64,000 nucleotides of DNA from Pseudomonas sp. ML96 (GCF_000761545.1 NZ_JPMY01000036.1:1-64000); one strand, 5' to 3'; numbered from the stretch's first letter, positions 8,957-17,719 are shown. Made by a program: numbers and translations. Notes: a model not told the origin generated them from the letters alone.

Positions 8957-9978
8957 TGCTTGCTCTCCTTGGCCGACAGCGGCACGGCGCGAACCTGGGC
9001 GCCGGCGCTGAGCTGCAGGCGCTTGGCGGTCTGCTGATCGACCACCAGGGTGCCGGAGGCCACGCGCGCCGGGGCGGCGGCGATGCGGCAGTCTTCGCGC
9101 TTGCGGTTATGGATCAGGTAGGGAATGGCGTCATCGCCCGGGGTACCCACGGCCAGCACCAGGCTCTGGCTGTCGCGCACGGCGCGGATCTTGTCGGTCT
9201 CCACCTCGATGGCCGGGCCGGCATCGAAGATGTCGACGTAGCCCTGGTAGCTGAAACCCTCGCCCTTGAGCATGGCCAGCGCCGGCTCGGTGTCCGGGTG
9301 CACGCGGCCGATGACGGCGCGTGCCTCCTCGGAGAGGAAGCAGCTGTACAGCGGAAACTTGGGCATCAGCTCGGCGATGAAGGCCTTGTTGCCGACGCCG
9401 GTGAGGTAGTCGGCCTGGCTGAATTCCATCTTGAAGAAGTGGCGGCCCAGGCTCTCCCAAAACGGCGAACGGCCGGCGGCGTCGGACATGCCGCGCATCT
9501 CGGCGATCACCTTGTCGCCGAACAGCTCGCGGAACTCGGCGATGAACAGGAAGCGGGCCTTGGACAGCAGGCGACCGTTAAGGCCGCTGCGATGGTCGGC
9601 ATGCAGGAACAGCGAGCACAGCTCGGAGTTGCCGGTCAGGTCGTTGGCCAGGAACAGGGTCGGGATTTCGCGGTGGATCTTCAGCTCCTGCGAGGCGCTG
9701 ACGGTGAGGCCGACCCGGTAGTTGTACCAGGGCTCACGCAGGCCCACGGCGCCGGCCACGGCGGAGATGCCGACGACCTTGCCATCGTCGTCCTCGAGCA
9801 CGAACAGGTAGTCGGCGTCGGCGCGCTCGGCCTCGCCCCGGAAAGTCTTCTCCGCCCAGCCGACCCGGTGCGCCAGGCGCTCCTCGTTGGCCGGCAGGGT
9901 GGTCAGGCCGGTGCCGGTACTGCGGGCCAGGTCGATCAGCGCCGACAGGTCGCCGCTACGGACGGGACGAACGATCAT
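8953..9978 (-). CDS. aruG: Arginine N-succinyltransferase, subunit II
   Basis: AruG is one of the two AstA-like subunits that in Pseudomonas form a heteromeric arginine/ornithine succinyltransferase using succinyl-CoA. The sequence opens MIVRPVRSGDLSALIDLARSTG and shares the LFLANDLTGNSELCSLFLHADHR-type core with AruF. At 341 residues it is normal length. It is separated from aruF by 66 nt containing two short hairpins, and overlaps aruD by 4 nt. Confidence 0.96.
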   Translation of the reverse strand: MIVRPVRSGDLSALIDLARSTGTGLTTLPANEERLAHRVGWAEKTFRGEAERADADYLFVLEDDDGKVVGISAVAGAVGLREPWYNYRVGLTVSASQELKIHREIPTLFLANDLTGNSELCSLFLHADHRSGLNGRLLSKARFLFIAEFRELFGDKVIAEMRGMSDAAGRSPFWESLGRHFFKMEFSQADYLTGVGNKAFIAELMPKFPLYSCFLSEEARAVIGRVHPDTEPALAMLKGEGFSYQGYVDIFDAGPAIEVETDKIRAVRDSQSLVLAVGTPGDDAIPYLIHNRKREDCRIAAAPARVASGTLVVDQQTAKRLQLSAGAQVRAVPLSAKESKQ

Positions 9979-10044
9979 AAATCCTCCGAGATACGCCCCG
10001 TCGCACGCGGGGCCGCCCTTCTCCAGCGGAGAAGGAGTGAATGC

Positions 10045-11061
10045 TTAAACCGCCACCAAACGTACGCTGGCACCCTCGCCCACACCCAGGGCCTCGGCCG
10101 CCTCGGCACTCAGGGTCACCGGCTTGCCGGGCACCCAGTCGAGGTCGGCGATGATGGCGCGGAAATCCTGCAGCTGGCCGTTGCTCACCAGGTACTGGCG
10201 CCCGCCCTTGCCCGGCTCGCCGATGCGCACCGGCACCACGCGGCTCTGGGCGATGGAACGGATGCCCGAGGTGCGCGCATGCAGGGTCGGGCCGCCATCG
10301 AAGATGTCGATGTAGTGGTCGGTCTCGAAGCCTTCGCGCATGAGGATGTCGAAGGTCACCTGGGCACGGCTGTAGACCTGGCCCATGGCTTCCTGGGCGC
10401 TGTCGGGCAGCAGTGGCACGTAGATCGGGTAATGCGGCATCAGCTCGGCGAGGAAGGTGCGGCTCTTCAGCCCGCACAGGCGCTCGGCGTCGGTGTAGCT
10501 CATGTCGAAGAAGTTGCGGCCGACCGCATCCCAGAACGGCGAGTCACCGCTCTCGTCGCTGTAGCCGACGATCTCGACCACCACCGCATCGGCGAAGCGC
10601 TCGGGATGCGCGGCCATGAACAGCAGGCGGCCACGCGAGTTGAGCTCGGCGGACGGCGTCTCGACCAGATCGCGCTGCACGTAGAAGCTGGTCAGCAGGC
10701 TGTTGCCGGTGAGGTCGTGGCACAGCGAGAGAACGTGGATCTTGTTGTGGATCTTCAGCTCGCGCGAGGCGTGCACGAAGGTCTCGTTACGGAAGCTGTA
10801 GAACGGCTCGGAGTAGCCGGCCGAGGCGACGATGGCCGAGCAGCCGACCAGCTTGCCGCTGGCAGCATCCTCGAGGACGAAGAAGTAACTCTCCTCGCCG
10901 TTGAAGCTGACTTCGGCGGCGAAGGACGCCTCGGACGCGGCGATCTTGTCGCTCAGGCGGCCGGCATCATCAGGCAGCGAAGTAACGCCCACCGGGCTGT
11001 CGGCAGCCAAACGCTGCACCTCAGCAAGGTCGGACATCTGCGCGGGGCGCATCACCAGCAT
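10045..11061 (-). CDS. aruF: Arginine/ornithine N-succinyltransferase, subunit I
   Basis: AruF is the partner of AruG and catalyses the first step of the AST pathway. The protein begins MLVMRPAQMSDLAEVQRLAADS, as in the P. aeruginosa protein, so the ATG at 11061 was preferred over an upstream in-frame start that would add 22 residues. The acetyltransferase-like core includes SLCHDLTGNSLLTSFYV. AruF and AruG are clearly paralogous (both have GEPF/GEPWY and HDLTGNS/NDLTGNS blocks), reflecting an old duplication. Length 338 residues. Confidence 0.97.
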   Translation of the reverse strand: MLVMRPAQMSDLAEVQRLAADSPVGVTSLPDDAGRLSDKIAASEASFAAEVSFNGEESYFFVLEDAASGKLVGCSAIVASAGYSEPFYSFRNETFVHASRELKIHNKIHVLSLCHDLTGNSLLTSFYVQRDLVETPSAELNSRGRLLFMAAHPERFADAVVVEIVGYSDESGDSPFWDAVGRNFFDMSYTDAERLCGLKSRTFLAELMPHYPIYVPLLPDSAQEAMGQVYSRAQVTFDILMREGFETDHYIDIFDGGPTLHARTSGIRSIAQSRVVPVRIGEPGKGGRQYLVSNGQLQDFRAIIADLDWVPGKPVTLSAEAAEALGVGEGASVRLVAV

Positions 11062-11248
11062 GGCGCTACTCCTTTCCAAAAAACTGTGTTCCGCCAGTGC
11101 GGAACGACTTGCGAATAAAAGCTCCAAAAGGCCTCAGGTAGCCCTCTGGAGAAAAGATCGGAGCGTTGCTCCGATCGCGCATGGAACGGTTCATCCTGAA
11201 AAGAACCGGCGGCGCAGCCCTGCACCGCCGTTGCCGATCAGCGGCGGA

Positions 11249-12469
11249 TCAGCCCTGGACCAGCTTGGCCACGGCGCGCTCGAAGCGATCCAGGCCTTCG
11301 TTGATGTCGGCGTCGTCCACCACCAGGCTCGGCGCAAAGCGCACGGTGTCCGGACCGGCTTGCAGCACCATCACGCCTTCGGCGGTGGCGGCGTCCAGCA
11401 CGGTCTTGGCCTTGCCCTTCCAGGTGTCGGTCAGGGCGCAGCCGAGCAACAGGCCGAGGCCGCGGATTTCGCTGAACAAACCGTACTTCTCGCCGATCGC
11501 CTGCAGGCGCTGCTTGAACTGGGCGTGCTTGGCCTTCACACCATTCAGCACTTCCGGGGTGTTGACGATATCCAGCACCGCCTCGGCCACCGCACAGGCC
11601 AGCGGGTTGCCGCCGTAGGTGGTGCCGTGGGTGCCGACAGCCAGGTGCTTGGCCAGCTCGGTGGTGGTCAGCATGGCACCGATGGGGAAACCGCCGCCCA
11701 GGCTCTTGGCGCTGGAAAGGATGTCCGGGGTGACGCCGTAGTGCATGTAGGCGAACAGCTCACCGGTACGGCCCATGCCGCTCTGCACTTCGTCGAACAC
11801 CAGCAGCGCGTTGTGCTGGTCGCACAGGGCGCGGGCGCCTTCCAGGTAGGCCTGGTCGGCCGGCAGCACGCCGCCCTCGCCCTGGATCGGTTCGATCACC
11901 ACGGCGCAGGTCTTGTCGGAGATGGCTGCCTTCAGGGCGTCCAGGTCGTTGTACGGGATGTGGGTGATGCCTTCGATCTTCGGACCGAAGCCATCGGAAT
12001 ACTTGGGCTGGCCACCGACACTGACGGTGAACAGGGTACGACCGTGGAAACTGTTGAGCGCGGCGATGATCTCGCACTTCTCCGGACCGAAACGATCATG
12101 AGCGACGCGACGAGCCAGCTTGAACGCGGCCTCGTTGGCCTCGGCACCGGAGTTGCAGAAGAACACGCGCTCGGCGAAGGTCGCATTCACCAGCTTGTGG
12201 GCCAGACGCAGGGTCGGCTCGTTGGTGAACACATTGGAGATGTGCCACAGGGTGTTGGCCTGCTCGGTCAGCGCCTTGACCAGCGCCGGGTGGCAGTGAC
12301 CCAGCGAGTTGACGGCGATACCGCCGGCGAAGTCGATCAGCTCGCGACCACTCTGATCCCAGACTCGGGAGCCCTGACCACGCACCGGAATGAAGGCGGC
12401 GGGGGCATAGTTGGGTACCAGATACTGGTCGAAATCGGCGCGTTGCACCGGCTCGTGCTGAACGGACAT
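11249..12469 (-). CDS. aruC: Succinylornithine / acetylornithine transaminase
   Basis: AruC (AstC) transfers the amino group from succinylornithine to 2-oxoglutarate; in P. aeruginosa the same enzyme also serves arginine biosynthesis as acetylornithine aminotransferase. It is a class III PLP enzyme with LVFDEVQSGMGRTGELFAY and the PLP lysine in SSAKSLGGGFPIGA. The start MSVQHEPVQRADFDQYLVPNY gives 406 residues, is preceded by AGGAG, and matches the P. aeruginosa length. It is the first gene of the aru operon and has ArgR-like operators upstream. Confidence 0.97.
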   Translation of the reverse strand: MSVQHEPVQRADFDQYLVPNYAPAAFIPVRGQGSRVWDQSGRELIDFAGGIAVNSLGHCHPALVKALTEQANTLWHISNVFTNEPTLRLAHKLVNATFAERVFFCNSGAEANEAAFKLARRVAHDRFGPEKCEIIAALNSFHGRTLFTVSVGGQPKYSDGFGPKIEGITHIPYNDLDALKAAISDKTCAVVIEPIQGEGGVLPADQAYLEGARALCDQHNALLVFDEVQSGMGRTGELFAYMHYGVTPDILSSAKSLGGGFPIGAMLTTTELAKHLAVGTHGTTYGGNPLACAVAEAVLDIVNTPEVLNGVKAKHAQFKQRLQAIGEKYGLFSEIRGLGLLLGCALTDTWKGKAKTVLDAATAEGVMVLQAGPDTVRFAPSLVVDDADINEGLDRFERAVAKLVQG

Positions 12470-12508
12470 CGGGGTTCTCCTGAACGAAGGAACACAGGTG
12501 ATGAAAGG

Positions 12509-12572
12509 ATTGTAGGGGCTGCCCACGGGCCCGCATTGTCGCCATGCGACAACTTCTTACAGCGGCAACCCG
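12509..12572 (-). promoter_or_regulatory. aruC promoter with ArgR operator
   Basis: On the minus strand a half-site TGTCGC-N8-AA-N5 (12551 to 12531) fits the known Pseudomonas ArgR half-site consensus exactly. The preceding 21 nt (12572 to 12552) keep the AA at the same register (CTGTAA) but not the TGTCGC. A TACAAT -10 hexamer lies at 12514 to 12509, so the operator covers the -35 region, the layout of an activated promoter. The start codon is at 12469. Confidence 0.7.
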
Positions 12573-12581
12573 CGGATTTCC

Positions 12582-12602
12582 TGGGCTTTCGGCAATGCGA
12601 CA
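12582..12602 (-). promoter_or_regulatory. Additional ArgR half-site upstream of aruC
   Basis: The minus strand reads TGTCGC, 8 nt, then AA, again matching the ArgR half-site consensus, 51 nt upstream of the promoter-proximal strong half-site. Adjacent 21-nt blocks are poor matches, so this may be a secondary site. Confidence 0.45.
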
Positions 12603-12726
12603 GAAAGCACCGGAATTGCGCAGTTTAAACGCTGTGCGGGTGGATCGGGGCTTTTCGCTGCCCTCAGACCAACGGCCCACACTCAATAGCCTGAACGCAG
12701 CACTTTCCTCGGCACATGACTACAGG

Positions 12727-13396
12727 TTTCGCCTTGTACGGCGAGTCACTTTCTCTTGTTTGCCCAAGAGAAAGTAACCAAAGAGAAGGGCACCCCGACA
12801 TCCGGGTCTGGCCTGCGGCCAGACTTCCCTCGCTCCGGTGCTGCTCCGGGGGCCGTCACGAAGGGACGTCCCTGTCCCTTCGCTCCTCGCTCGGCGTCCT
12901 GCCTCGCGCCCCCCTGCGCAACACCTCCACTCGGCCTCCTGACGGGGACTCGGGCTCCGAGTTGCCTAGTAGCTTTTCTTCTCGCTTCGCGAACTCCACG
13001 GACAGGACTCGCATTCGCAGGGTGGGCCGGGCGGCGTACCGCTCGCCGCAGGTAGTCCACCACACCGGAACGGTGTACCGCCCTTCGGGCGAGTACACCC
13101 TACAGATACGGACGCCGAACTCTCAGGCGACTCCCCGCCCCCTTCAGGAGGCCGAACGGAATCGTTGTGGAAGGGAGCGAGCCGCATGGATGCGGCGAGA
13201 GGCTTAAAGGGCCATGGACGGCCCTTGTAAGCCGGCCCCTGGAGCAATGATGGAGTGAGGGGACCCCGCCGCAGGCGGGGCCGGATGGCGGGGGCAAGCG
13301 TTTTTGGTTACTTTTTCCGCGACTGGAAAAAGTGACCCGCCCAGCAGGGCGGAACCAATGCCGAAACCCGCACTGAAAACAGCTGCGGCACGAAAT
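12727..13396. repeat. ~670-bp structured intergenic repeat, copy A
   Basis: The segment fills most of the gap between argR and aruC and is matched along its length by 46530-47207. It is bounded by a hairpin with CTTTCTCTTG/CAAGAGAAAG arms at 12750-12779 and a hairpin with ACTTTTTCC/GGAAAAAGT arms at 13308-13335, whose inner arms AAGTAACC and GGTTACTT are inverted relative to one another. Inside are further conserved hairpins, such as TCTGGCC-tgc-GGCCAGA (12807-12823) and GGTGTAC...GTACACC (13072-13099). The short reading frames in it differ between copies, so I treat it as non-coding. The right end is within about 20 nt of the argR stop codon. Confidence 0.85.
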
Positions 13397-13412
13397 TTTA
13401 GAGACAGATCAG

Positions 13413-14399
13413 CTAGCCGCGCTCAACAGAAGCCGGAGCAATCTCAAACGGACTGGCACTACGCCGCTGGTTGCGGTCTTCACGCGGGGTGGCGCCAAAG
13501 AAGTTGCGATAGGCACTGGAGAAATGCGGCCCCGAGGAGAAACCACAGGACAACCCGATCTGAATGATCGACTTGCTGGTCTGCATCAGCAGCTGACGCG
13601 CCTTGTTCAGGCGTAGCTCCAGGTAGTACTGGCTCGGCACACGGTTGAGGTACTGCTTGAAGATGCGCTCCAGCTGACGTCGCGACACGCACACATGCTG
13701 GGCGATCTCGTCAGTGGTCAGCGGCTCCTCGATGTTGGCCTCCATCAGCAGCACCGCCTGGGTCAGTTTCGGATGGCTGGAGCCGATGCGGTTCTGCAGC
13801 GGAATACGCTGGCGCTCGCCGCCCTCGCGGATGCGCTCGACCACCAGCTCCTCGCTCACCGCCCCGGCCAGCTCGGCGCCGTGGTCGCGAGCCAGCACGG
13901 CCAGCAGCAGGTCGAGCACGGCCAGGCCGCCGCAGGCGCTGAGGCGATCGCGATCCCAGTCGAACAGATGGCTGGTGGCGATGACCTTGGGGAAACGCTC
14001 GGTGAAATCATCCTGCCAGCGCCAGTGCACGGCGGCGCGGTAGCCGTCGAGCAGGCCGAGCTGAGCCAGCGGGTAGACCCCGGCGGACAGGCCGCCGAGC
14101 AGCACGCCGCCACGAGCCAGCTGCTTGAGCGCCTGCGCCAGCGCCGGCGCGACCTGGGTCGGCGGCTCGTCGGCCAGCAGGAACAGCTTCTGGCAACCGT
14201 CCAGGCGCCCCGACCAGGGCTCGCCCGGCAATTGCCAGGCGCCAGGCTGCGGCGCCTCGGCCTGCAGGAAGCGCAGTTCGTAGGACACGTCCGGATGGAT
14301 GCGCTGCGCCACGCGCAGGGCCTCCTCGGCCAGGGCCAGGGTGGTGGGCCTGGTTTGCGGCCAGATGAGGAAACCGATGCAGTGGGCAGTGGACGTCAT
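13413..14399 (-). CDS. argR: Arginine-responsive AraC-family regulator ArgR
   Basis: This is the Pseudomonas ArgR, unrelated to the E. coli arginine repressor; it activates catabolic and transport genes and represses biosynthetic ones in the presence of arginine. The N-terminal DJ-1/PfpI-like domain (about residues 1-190) is followed by an AraC-type double helix-turn-helix (about 215-320: TTDEIAQHVCVSRRQLERIF and later SIIQIGLSCGFSSGPHFSSAYR). The ATG at 14399 starts MTSTAHCIGFLIWPQ and gives 328 residues; an upstream start would overlap nothing but lacks similarity to the family. It is the last gene of the aot operon, 17 nt after aotP. Confidence 0.95.
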   Translation of the reverse strand: MTSTAHCIGFLIWPQTRPTTLALAEEALRVAQRIHPDVSYELRFLQAEAPQPGAWQLPGEPWSGRLDGCQKLFLLADEPPTQVAPALAQALKQLARGGVLLGGLSAGVYPLAQLGLLDGYRAAVHWRWQDDFTERFPKVIATSHLFDWDRDRLSACGGLAVLDLLLAVLARDHGAELAGAVSEELVVERIREGGERQRIPLQNRIGSSHPKLTQAVLLMEANIEEPLTTDEIAQHVCVSRRQLERIFKQYLNRVPSQYYLELRLNKARQLLMQTSKSIIQIGLSCGFSSGPHFSSAYRNFFGATPREDRNQRRSASPFEIAPASVERG

Positions 14400-14416
14400 G
14401 GCTGGCAGTCTAGTGC

Positions 14417-15181
14417 TTACTTCAGGCTGCCGGAAAGGAACTGCTTCAGACGCTCGGACTGCGGATTGGCCAGTACCTCTTTCGGGCAACCGGTTTCTTC
14501 CACCAGGCCCTTGTGCAGGAAGATCAGCTGGTTCGATACCTCGCGGGCGAAGCCCATCTCGTGGGTCACCACCACCATGGTGCGGCCTTCCTGGGCCAGG
14601 TCCTGCATCACGCGCAGCACCTCGCCAACCAGCTCGGGGTCGAGCGCCGAGGTCGGTTCGTCGAACAGCATGACTTCCGGCTCCATGGCCAGCGCGCGGG
14701 CGATGGCCACGCGCTGCTGCTCACCACCGGACATGTGCGCGGGATAGGCGCCCTTGCGATGGGCCACGCCGACCTTGGCCAGGTAGTGCTCGGCCTTCTC
14801 GATGGCTTCCTTCTTCGGCACGCCGAGCACATGCACCGGCGCCTCGATGACGTTCTCCAGGGCGCTCATGTGCGACCACAGGTTGAAGTGCTGGAACACC
14901 ATGGACAGGCGCGAGCGCATGCGCTGCAGCTGTTTGGCGTCGGCGGCCTTGAGCGCGCCGTCCTTGTTCTTCACCAGCTTGAGCTCTTCGCCGTTGAGCA
15001 GAATCTTGCCGCCGTAGGGCTGCTCGAGCATGTTGATGCAGCGCAGGAAGGTGCTCTTGCCCGAGCCGGACGAGCCGATGATGCTGATCACGTCGCCCGC
15101 CTTGGCAGCCAGCGATACACCCTTGAGCACTTCGTGGTCGCCGTAGCGTTTGTGCAGATCCTGGATTTCGAGTTTGTACAT
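14417..15181 (-). CDS. aotP: Arginine/ornithine ABC importer, ATPase AotP
   Basis: AotP energises uptake of arginine and ornithine across the inner membrane. The 254-residue ATPase has Walker A GSSGSGKS (residues 36-43), signature MSGGEQQRVAIARAL, Walker B VMLFDEPTSALDP and the H-loop VVVTHEMGFA, typical of the polar amino acid subfamily. It follows aotM by 39 nt; the aotO gene that lies here in P. aeruginosa is absent. argR follows directly. Confidence 0.96.
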   Translation of the reverse strand: MYKLEIQDLHKRYGDHEVLKGVSLAAKAGDVISIIGSSGSGKSTFLRCINMLEQPYGGKILLNGEELKLVKNKDGALKAADAKQLQRMRSRLSMVFQHFNLWSHMSALENVIEAPVHVLGVPKKEAIEKAEHYLAKVGVAHRKGAYPAHMSGGEQQRVAIARALAMEPEVMLFDEPTSALDPELVGEVLRVMQDLAQEGRTMVVVTHEMGFAREVSNQLIFLHKGLVEETGCPKEVLANPQSERLKQFLSGSLK

Positions 15182-15220
15182 GGTCTCGGCTCTCGATATC
15201 GAATACGGGGAACGCGCGGC

Positions 15221-15919
15221 TCAGGCCTTGCGCGGGGCCAGGTAGACCAGCCAACGGCGCTCGGCCAGTTTGAACAGGCGCACCAGAATGAAGGTCAGGC
15301 AGAGATAGAAGACACCGGCGGTGATGTAGGCCTCGAACGGCAGGTAGTACTGCGAGCTGACGGTCTTGGCAGCGCCGGTGATGTCGATCAGGGTCACCAC
15401 CGAAGCCAGGCTGGTGGTGTGCAGCATCATGATCACCTCGTTGCTGTACTGCGGCAGCGCACGGCGCAGCGCGGACGGCAGGAGGATGCGGCGGTACAGC
15501 TTGAAGCGCGACATACCCATGGCCTTGGCCGCCTCGATCTCGCCGTAGGGCGTGGCCTTGAGGCTGCCGGCGAGGATTTCGGCGCTGTAGGCGCTGGTGT
15601 TGATGGCGAACGCCAGGCAGGCGCAGAAGGTGGCGTTGGACAGGTACGGCCACATGAAGCTGTCACGCACCGCCTCGAACTGGGCCAGGCCGTAGTACAG
15701 CAGGTACAGCTGCACCAGCATCGGCGTGCCACGGATCACGTAGGTGTAGAGCCAGGCCGGGAAGTTGATCGCCGGCTGCTTGGAGACGCGCATCAGCGCC
15801 AGCGGCACCGCCAGCACCAGGCCGAAGGCCAGGGCGATGGCCAGCAGCTTGAGGGTGACCAGCACACCGCCGAAGTACAGCGGCAAGCTGTCGAGTACCA
15901 CGTTGTAGTCGAAAAGCAT
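15221..15919 (-). CDS. aotM: Arginine/ornithine ABC importer, permease AotM
   Basis: A 232-residue HisM-type inner-membrane permease with about five hydrophobic segments. The cytoplasmic EAA loop (GEIEAAKAMGMSRFKLYRRILLP as GEIEAAKAMG...ILLP) that docks on the ATPase is intact near residues 120-145. It is separated from aotQ by 10 nt and together they form the heterodimeric channel. Confidence 0.95.
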   Translation of the reverse strand: MLFDYNVVLDSLPLYFGGVLVTLKLLAIALAFGLVLAVPLALMRVSKQPAINFPAWLYTYVIRGTPMLVQLYLLYYGLAQFEAVRDSFMWPYLSNATFCACLAFAINTSAYSAEILAGSLKATPYGEIEAAKAMGMSRFKLYRRILLPSALRRALPQYSNEVIMMLHTTSLASVVTLIDITGAAKTVSSQYYLPFEAYITAGVFYLCLTFILVRLFKLAERRWLVYLAPRKA

Positions 15920-15929
15920 GGCAACTCCC

Positions 15930-16619
15930 TCAGATTTCGGCCGTCTTCACGCCGACCGAATAGCGGCGTTCGAGGTAGCGCAGCACCAGCAGGGACACAC
16001 TGGTCATCGCCAGGTAGATGGCGGCTGCCAGCAGGATGTAGGTGAACGGCTCGCGGGTCGCGTCACCGGCGCTCTTGGCGCGGGCCATCATGTCCTGCAG
16101 GCCGACCAGGGAGATCAGCGCGGTGGCCTTGATCAGCACCAGCCAGTTGTTGGTGAAGCCCGGAATCGCCAGACGGATCATCTGCGGCACCAGGATGCGG
16201 AAGAACACCCGCAGCGGGCTCATGCCGTAGGCCATGCCCGCCTCGCCCTGACCCTTGGGGATGGCCATGAAGGCGCCACGGAAGGTCTCGGACAGGTAGG
16301 CACCGTAGATGAAGCCCAGGGTGCTGACGCCGGCGATGAACGGGTTGATGTCGATGTAATCCTCATAGCCCACCAGCGGGGCGATGCGGTTCACCAGGTC
16401 CTGACCGCCGTAGAAGATCAGCAGGATCAGCACCAGGTCGGGAATACCGCGGATCACGGTGGCGTAGGTCTCGCCCATCAGGGCCAGCCATTTCACGGGC
16501 GACAGGCGGAAGGATGCACCGAGCAGGCCGAGCGTGATGGCGACCGCCATCGACAGCAGCGACAACTGCACGGTGAGCCAGGCGCCGTCGAGAATGGTCG
16601 AGCCGTAGCCGTTGAACAT
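15930..16619 (-). CDS. aotQ: Arginine/ornithine ABC importer, permease AotQ
   Basis: A HisQ-type permease of 229 residues when started at MFNGYGSTILDGAWLTVQ; an upstream in-frame start would add 13 charged residues not expected for the family. The EAA loop (GQGEAGMAYGMSPLRVFFRI) is present in the middle of the protein and multiple membrane segments are evident. It lies between aotJ and aotM on the same strand. Confidence 0.95.
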   Translation of the reverse strand: MFNGYGSTILDGAWLTVQLSLLSMAVAITLGLLGASFRLSPVKWLALMGETYATVIRGIPDLVLILLIFYGGQDLVNRIAPLVGYEDYIDINPFIAGVSTLGFIYGAYLSETFRGAFMAIPKGQGEAGMAYGMSPLRVFFRILVPQMIRLAIPGFTNNWLVLIKATALISLVGLQDMMARAKSAGDATREPFTYILLAAAIYLAMTSVSLLVLRYLERRYSVGVKTAEI

Positions 16620-16712
16620 GAAATCTATCCTCTGAAAGCAGGAGGAGCGCTCTTGCAAGGAGCGAGGGGCTTGGGGTGAGTCCGGCAGAGCGCTGCGCTC
16701 ACCCGGCCCGTG

Positions 16713-16741
16713 CCCACCCTCCCCGACCCGGGAAGGATGGG
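16713..16741 (-). other. Intercistronic hairpin between aotJ and aotQ
   Basis: CCCACCCTCCCC (16713-16724) can pair, with two mismatches, with GGGAAGGATGGG (16730-16741). There is no T-run, so it is more likely to protect or process the mRNA than to terminate, which would favour more binding protein than permease. The surrounding 132 nt contain no gene. Confidence 0.45.
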
Positions 16742-16751
16742 CGCAGCGGCA

Positions 16752-17525
16752 TTACTCGCCGTAGACGTTGAACTTGAAGTACTTGTCCTGCACGGCCTGG
16801 TACTTGCCGTTGGCGCGGATGGCCAGGATGGCAGCGCTGATCTTCTCAGCCAGGGCCTTGTCACCCTTGCGCACGGCGATGCCTTGGCCTTCACCGAAGT
16901 ACTTCACGTCGGTGAAGTCCGGACCGACCAGAGCGAAGCCCTTGCCGGAGTCGGTCTTGAGGAAGCCGTCGTCGATGTTGACCACGTCAGCCAGGGTGGC
17001 GTCCAGGCGGCCGGAGGCCAGGTCCAGGAAGACTTCGTTCTGCGAGCCGTAGCGCACGATCTCGGCGCCAGCCGGAGCGAAGACGTCGGTGGCGTAGCGA
17101 TCGTAGATCGAGGAGCGCTGCACGCCGATCTTCTTGCCTTTCAGGCCAGCCACGTCGGTGTACTCGCTGCCGGCTTTCATCGCCAGGCGCGCCGGGGTGG
17201 CGTAGTACTTGCCGGTGAAGTCGACCGAGCGCTTGCGCTCGTCGGTGATCGACATGGACGACAGGATGGCGTCGAACTTGCGCACTTTCAGCGCCGGGAT
17301 CAGGCCGTCGAACTCCTGCTCGATCCACTGGCACTTGACCTTCATCTCTTCGCACAGGGCGTTGCCGATGTCGTAGTCGAAGCCGCTGATGCTGCCGTCC
17401 GGCTGCTTGAAGGCGAAGGGTGGGTAGGCTGCCTCGATACCGATGCGCAGCGGTTTGTCATCTGCCTGGACCAGCGCACTGAAAGCGGAAAGCGCCAGGG
17501 CGCCGAGAAGTACGATCTTCTTCAT
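16752..17525 (-). CDS. aotJ: Arginine/ornithine-binding periplasmic protein AotJ
   Basis: This 257-residue protein is the periplasmic receptor of the importer. It has a clear Sec signal peptide (MKKIVLLGALALSAFSALVQA, mature from DDKPLRIGIEA) and a type II amino-acid binding fold of the LAO/HisJ family, including GFDYDIGNALC and FTGKYYATPARL. It is the first gene of the aot operon; an ArgR-type operator and promoter lie upstream. Confidence 0.96.
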   Translation of the reverse strand: MKKIVLLGALALSAFSALVQADDKPLRIGIEAAYPPFAFKQPDGSISGFDYDIGNALCEEMKVKCQWIEQEFDGLIPALKVRKFDAILSSMSITDERKRSVDFTGKYYATPARLAMKAGSEYTDVAGLKGKKIGVQRSSIYDRYATDVFAPAGAEIVRYGSQNEVFLDLASGRLDATLADVVNIDDGFLKTDSGKGFALVGPDFTDVKYFGEGQGIAVRKGDKALAEKISAAILAIRANGKYQAVQDKYFKFNVYGE

Positions 17526-17655
17526 CTTGTGCTCCTACGAATTGGGTACAGCGATTGGCAGAATGAGTTCGCCATGGCCTGGGTGAATTGTAGAAAGTGT
17601 CGCCGTCTTTGCCGCCACCGAAGGGCTTGGCACGAGGGCAGGCCAAGTGGGCGGC

Positions 17656-17719
17656 ATTCTATCGACCAGGGGTAGGTCGATATTTCTTCAAAGCGACAAC
17701 AAATTACAGAAGGGCTGGA
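17656..17719 (-). promoter_or_regulatory. aotJ promoter with ArgR operator
   Basis: The minus strand has TGTCGC-N8-AA (17698 to 17683), an exact ArgR half-site, preceded by a 21-nt block that keeps AA in register (CTGTAA). A TAGAAT -10 hexamer lies at 17661 to 17656. The distance from TGTCGC to the -10 is the same as at aruC (32 nt from its last C to the first T). The rest of the 17526-17962 gap shows no gene. Confidence 0.7.

Noticed and set aside
12716..13297. Several overlapping reading frames of 65-163 residues on both strands within repeat copy A
   Set aside because: They have no recognisable domains, overlap each other in conflicting frames, and are not kept in the same frame in copy B, where the conserved features are hairpins.
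12727..13396. Transposon-style target-site duplication around the ~670-bp repeat
   Set aside because: Flanks of both copies were compared by eye and no direct repeat of 4 nt or more was convincing.
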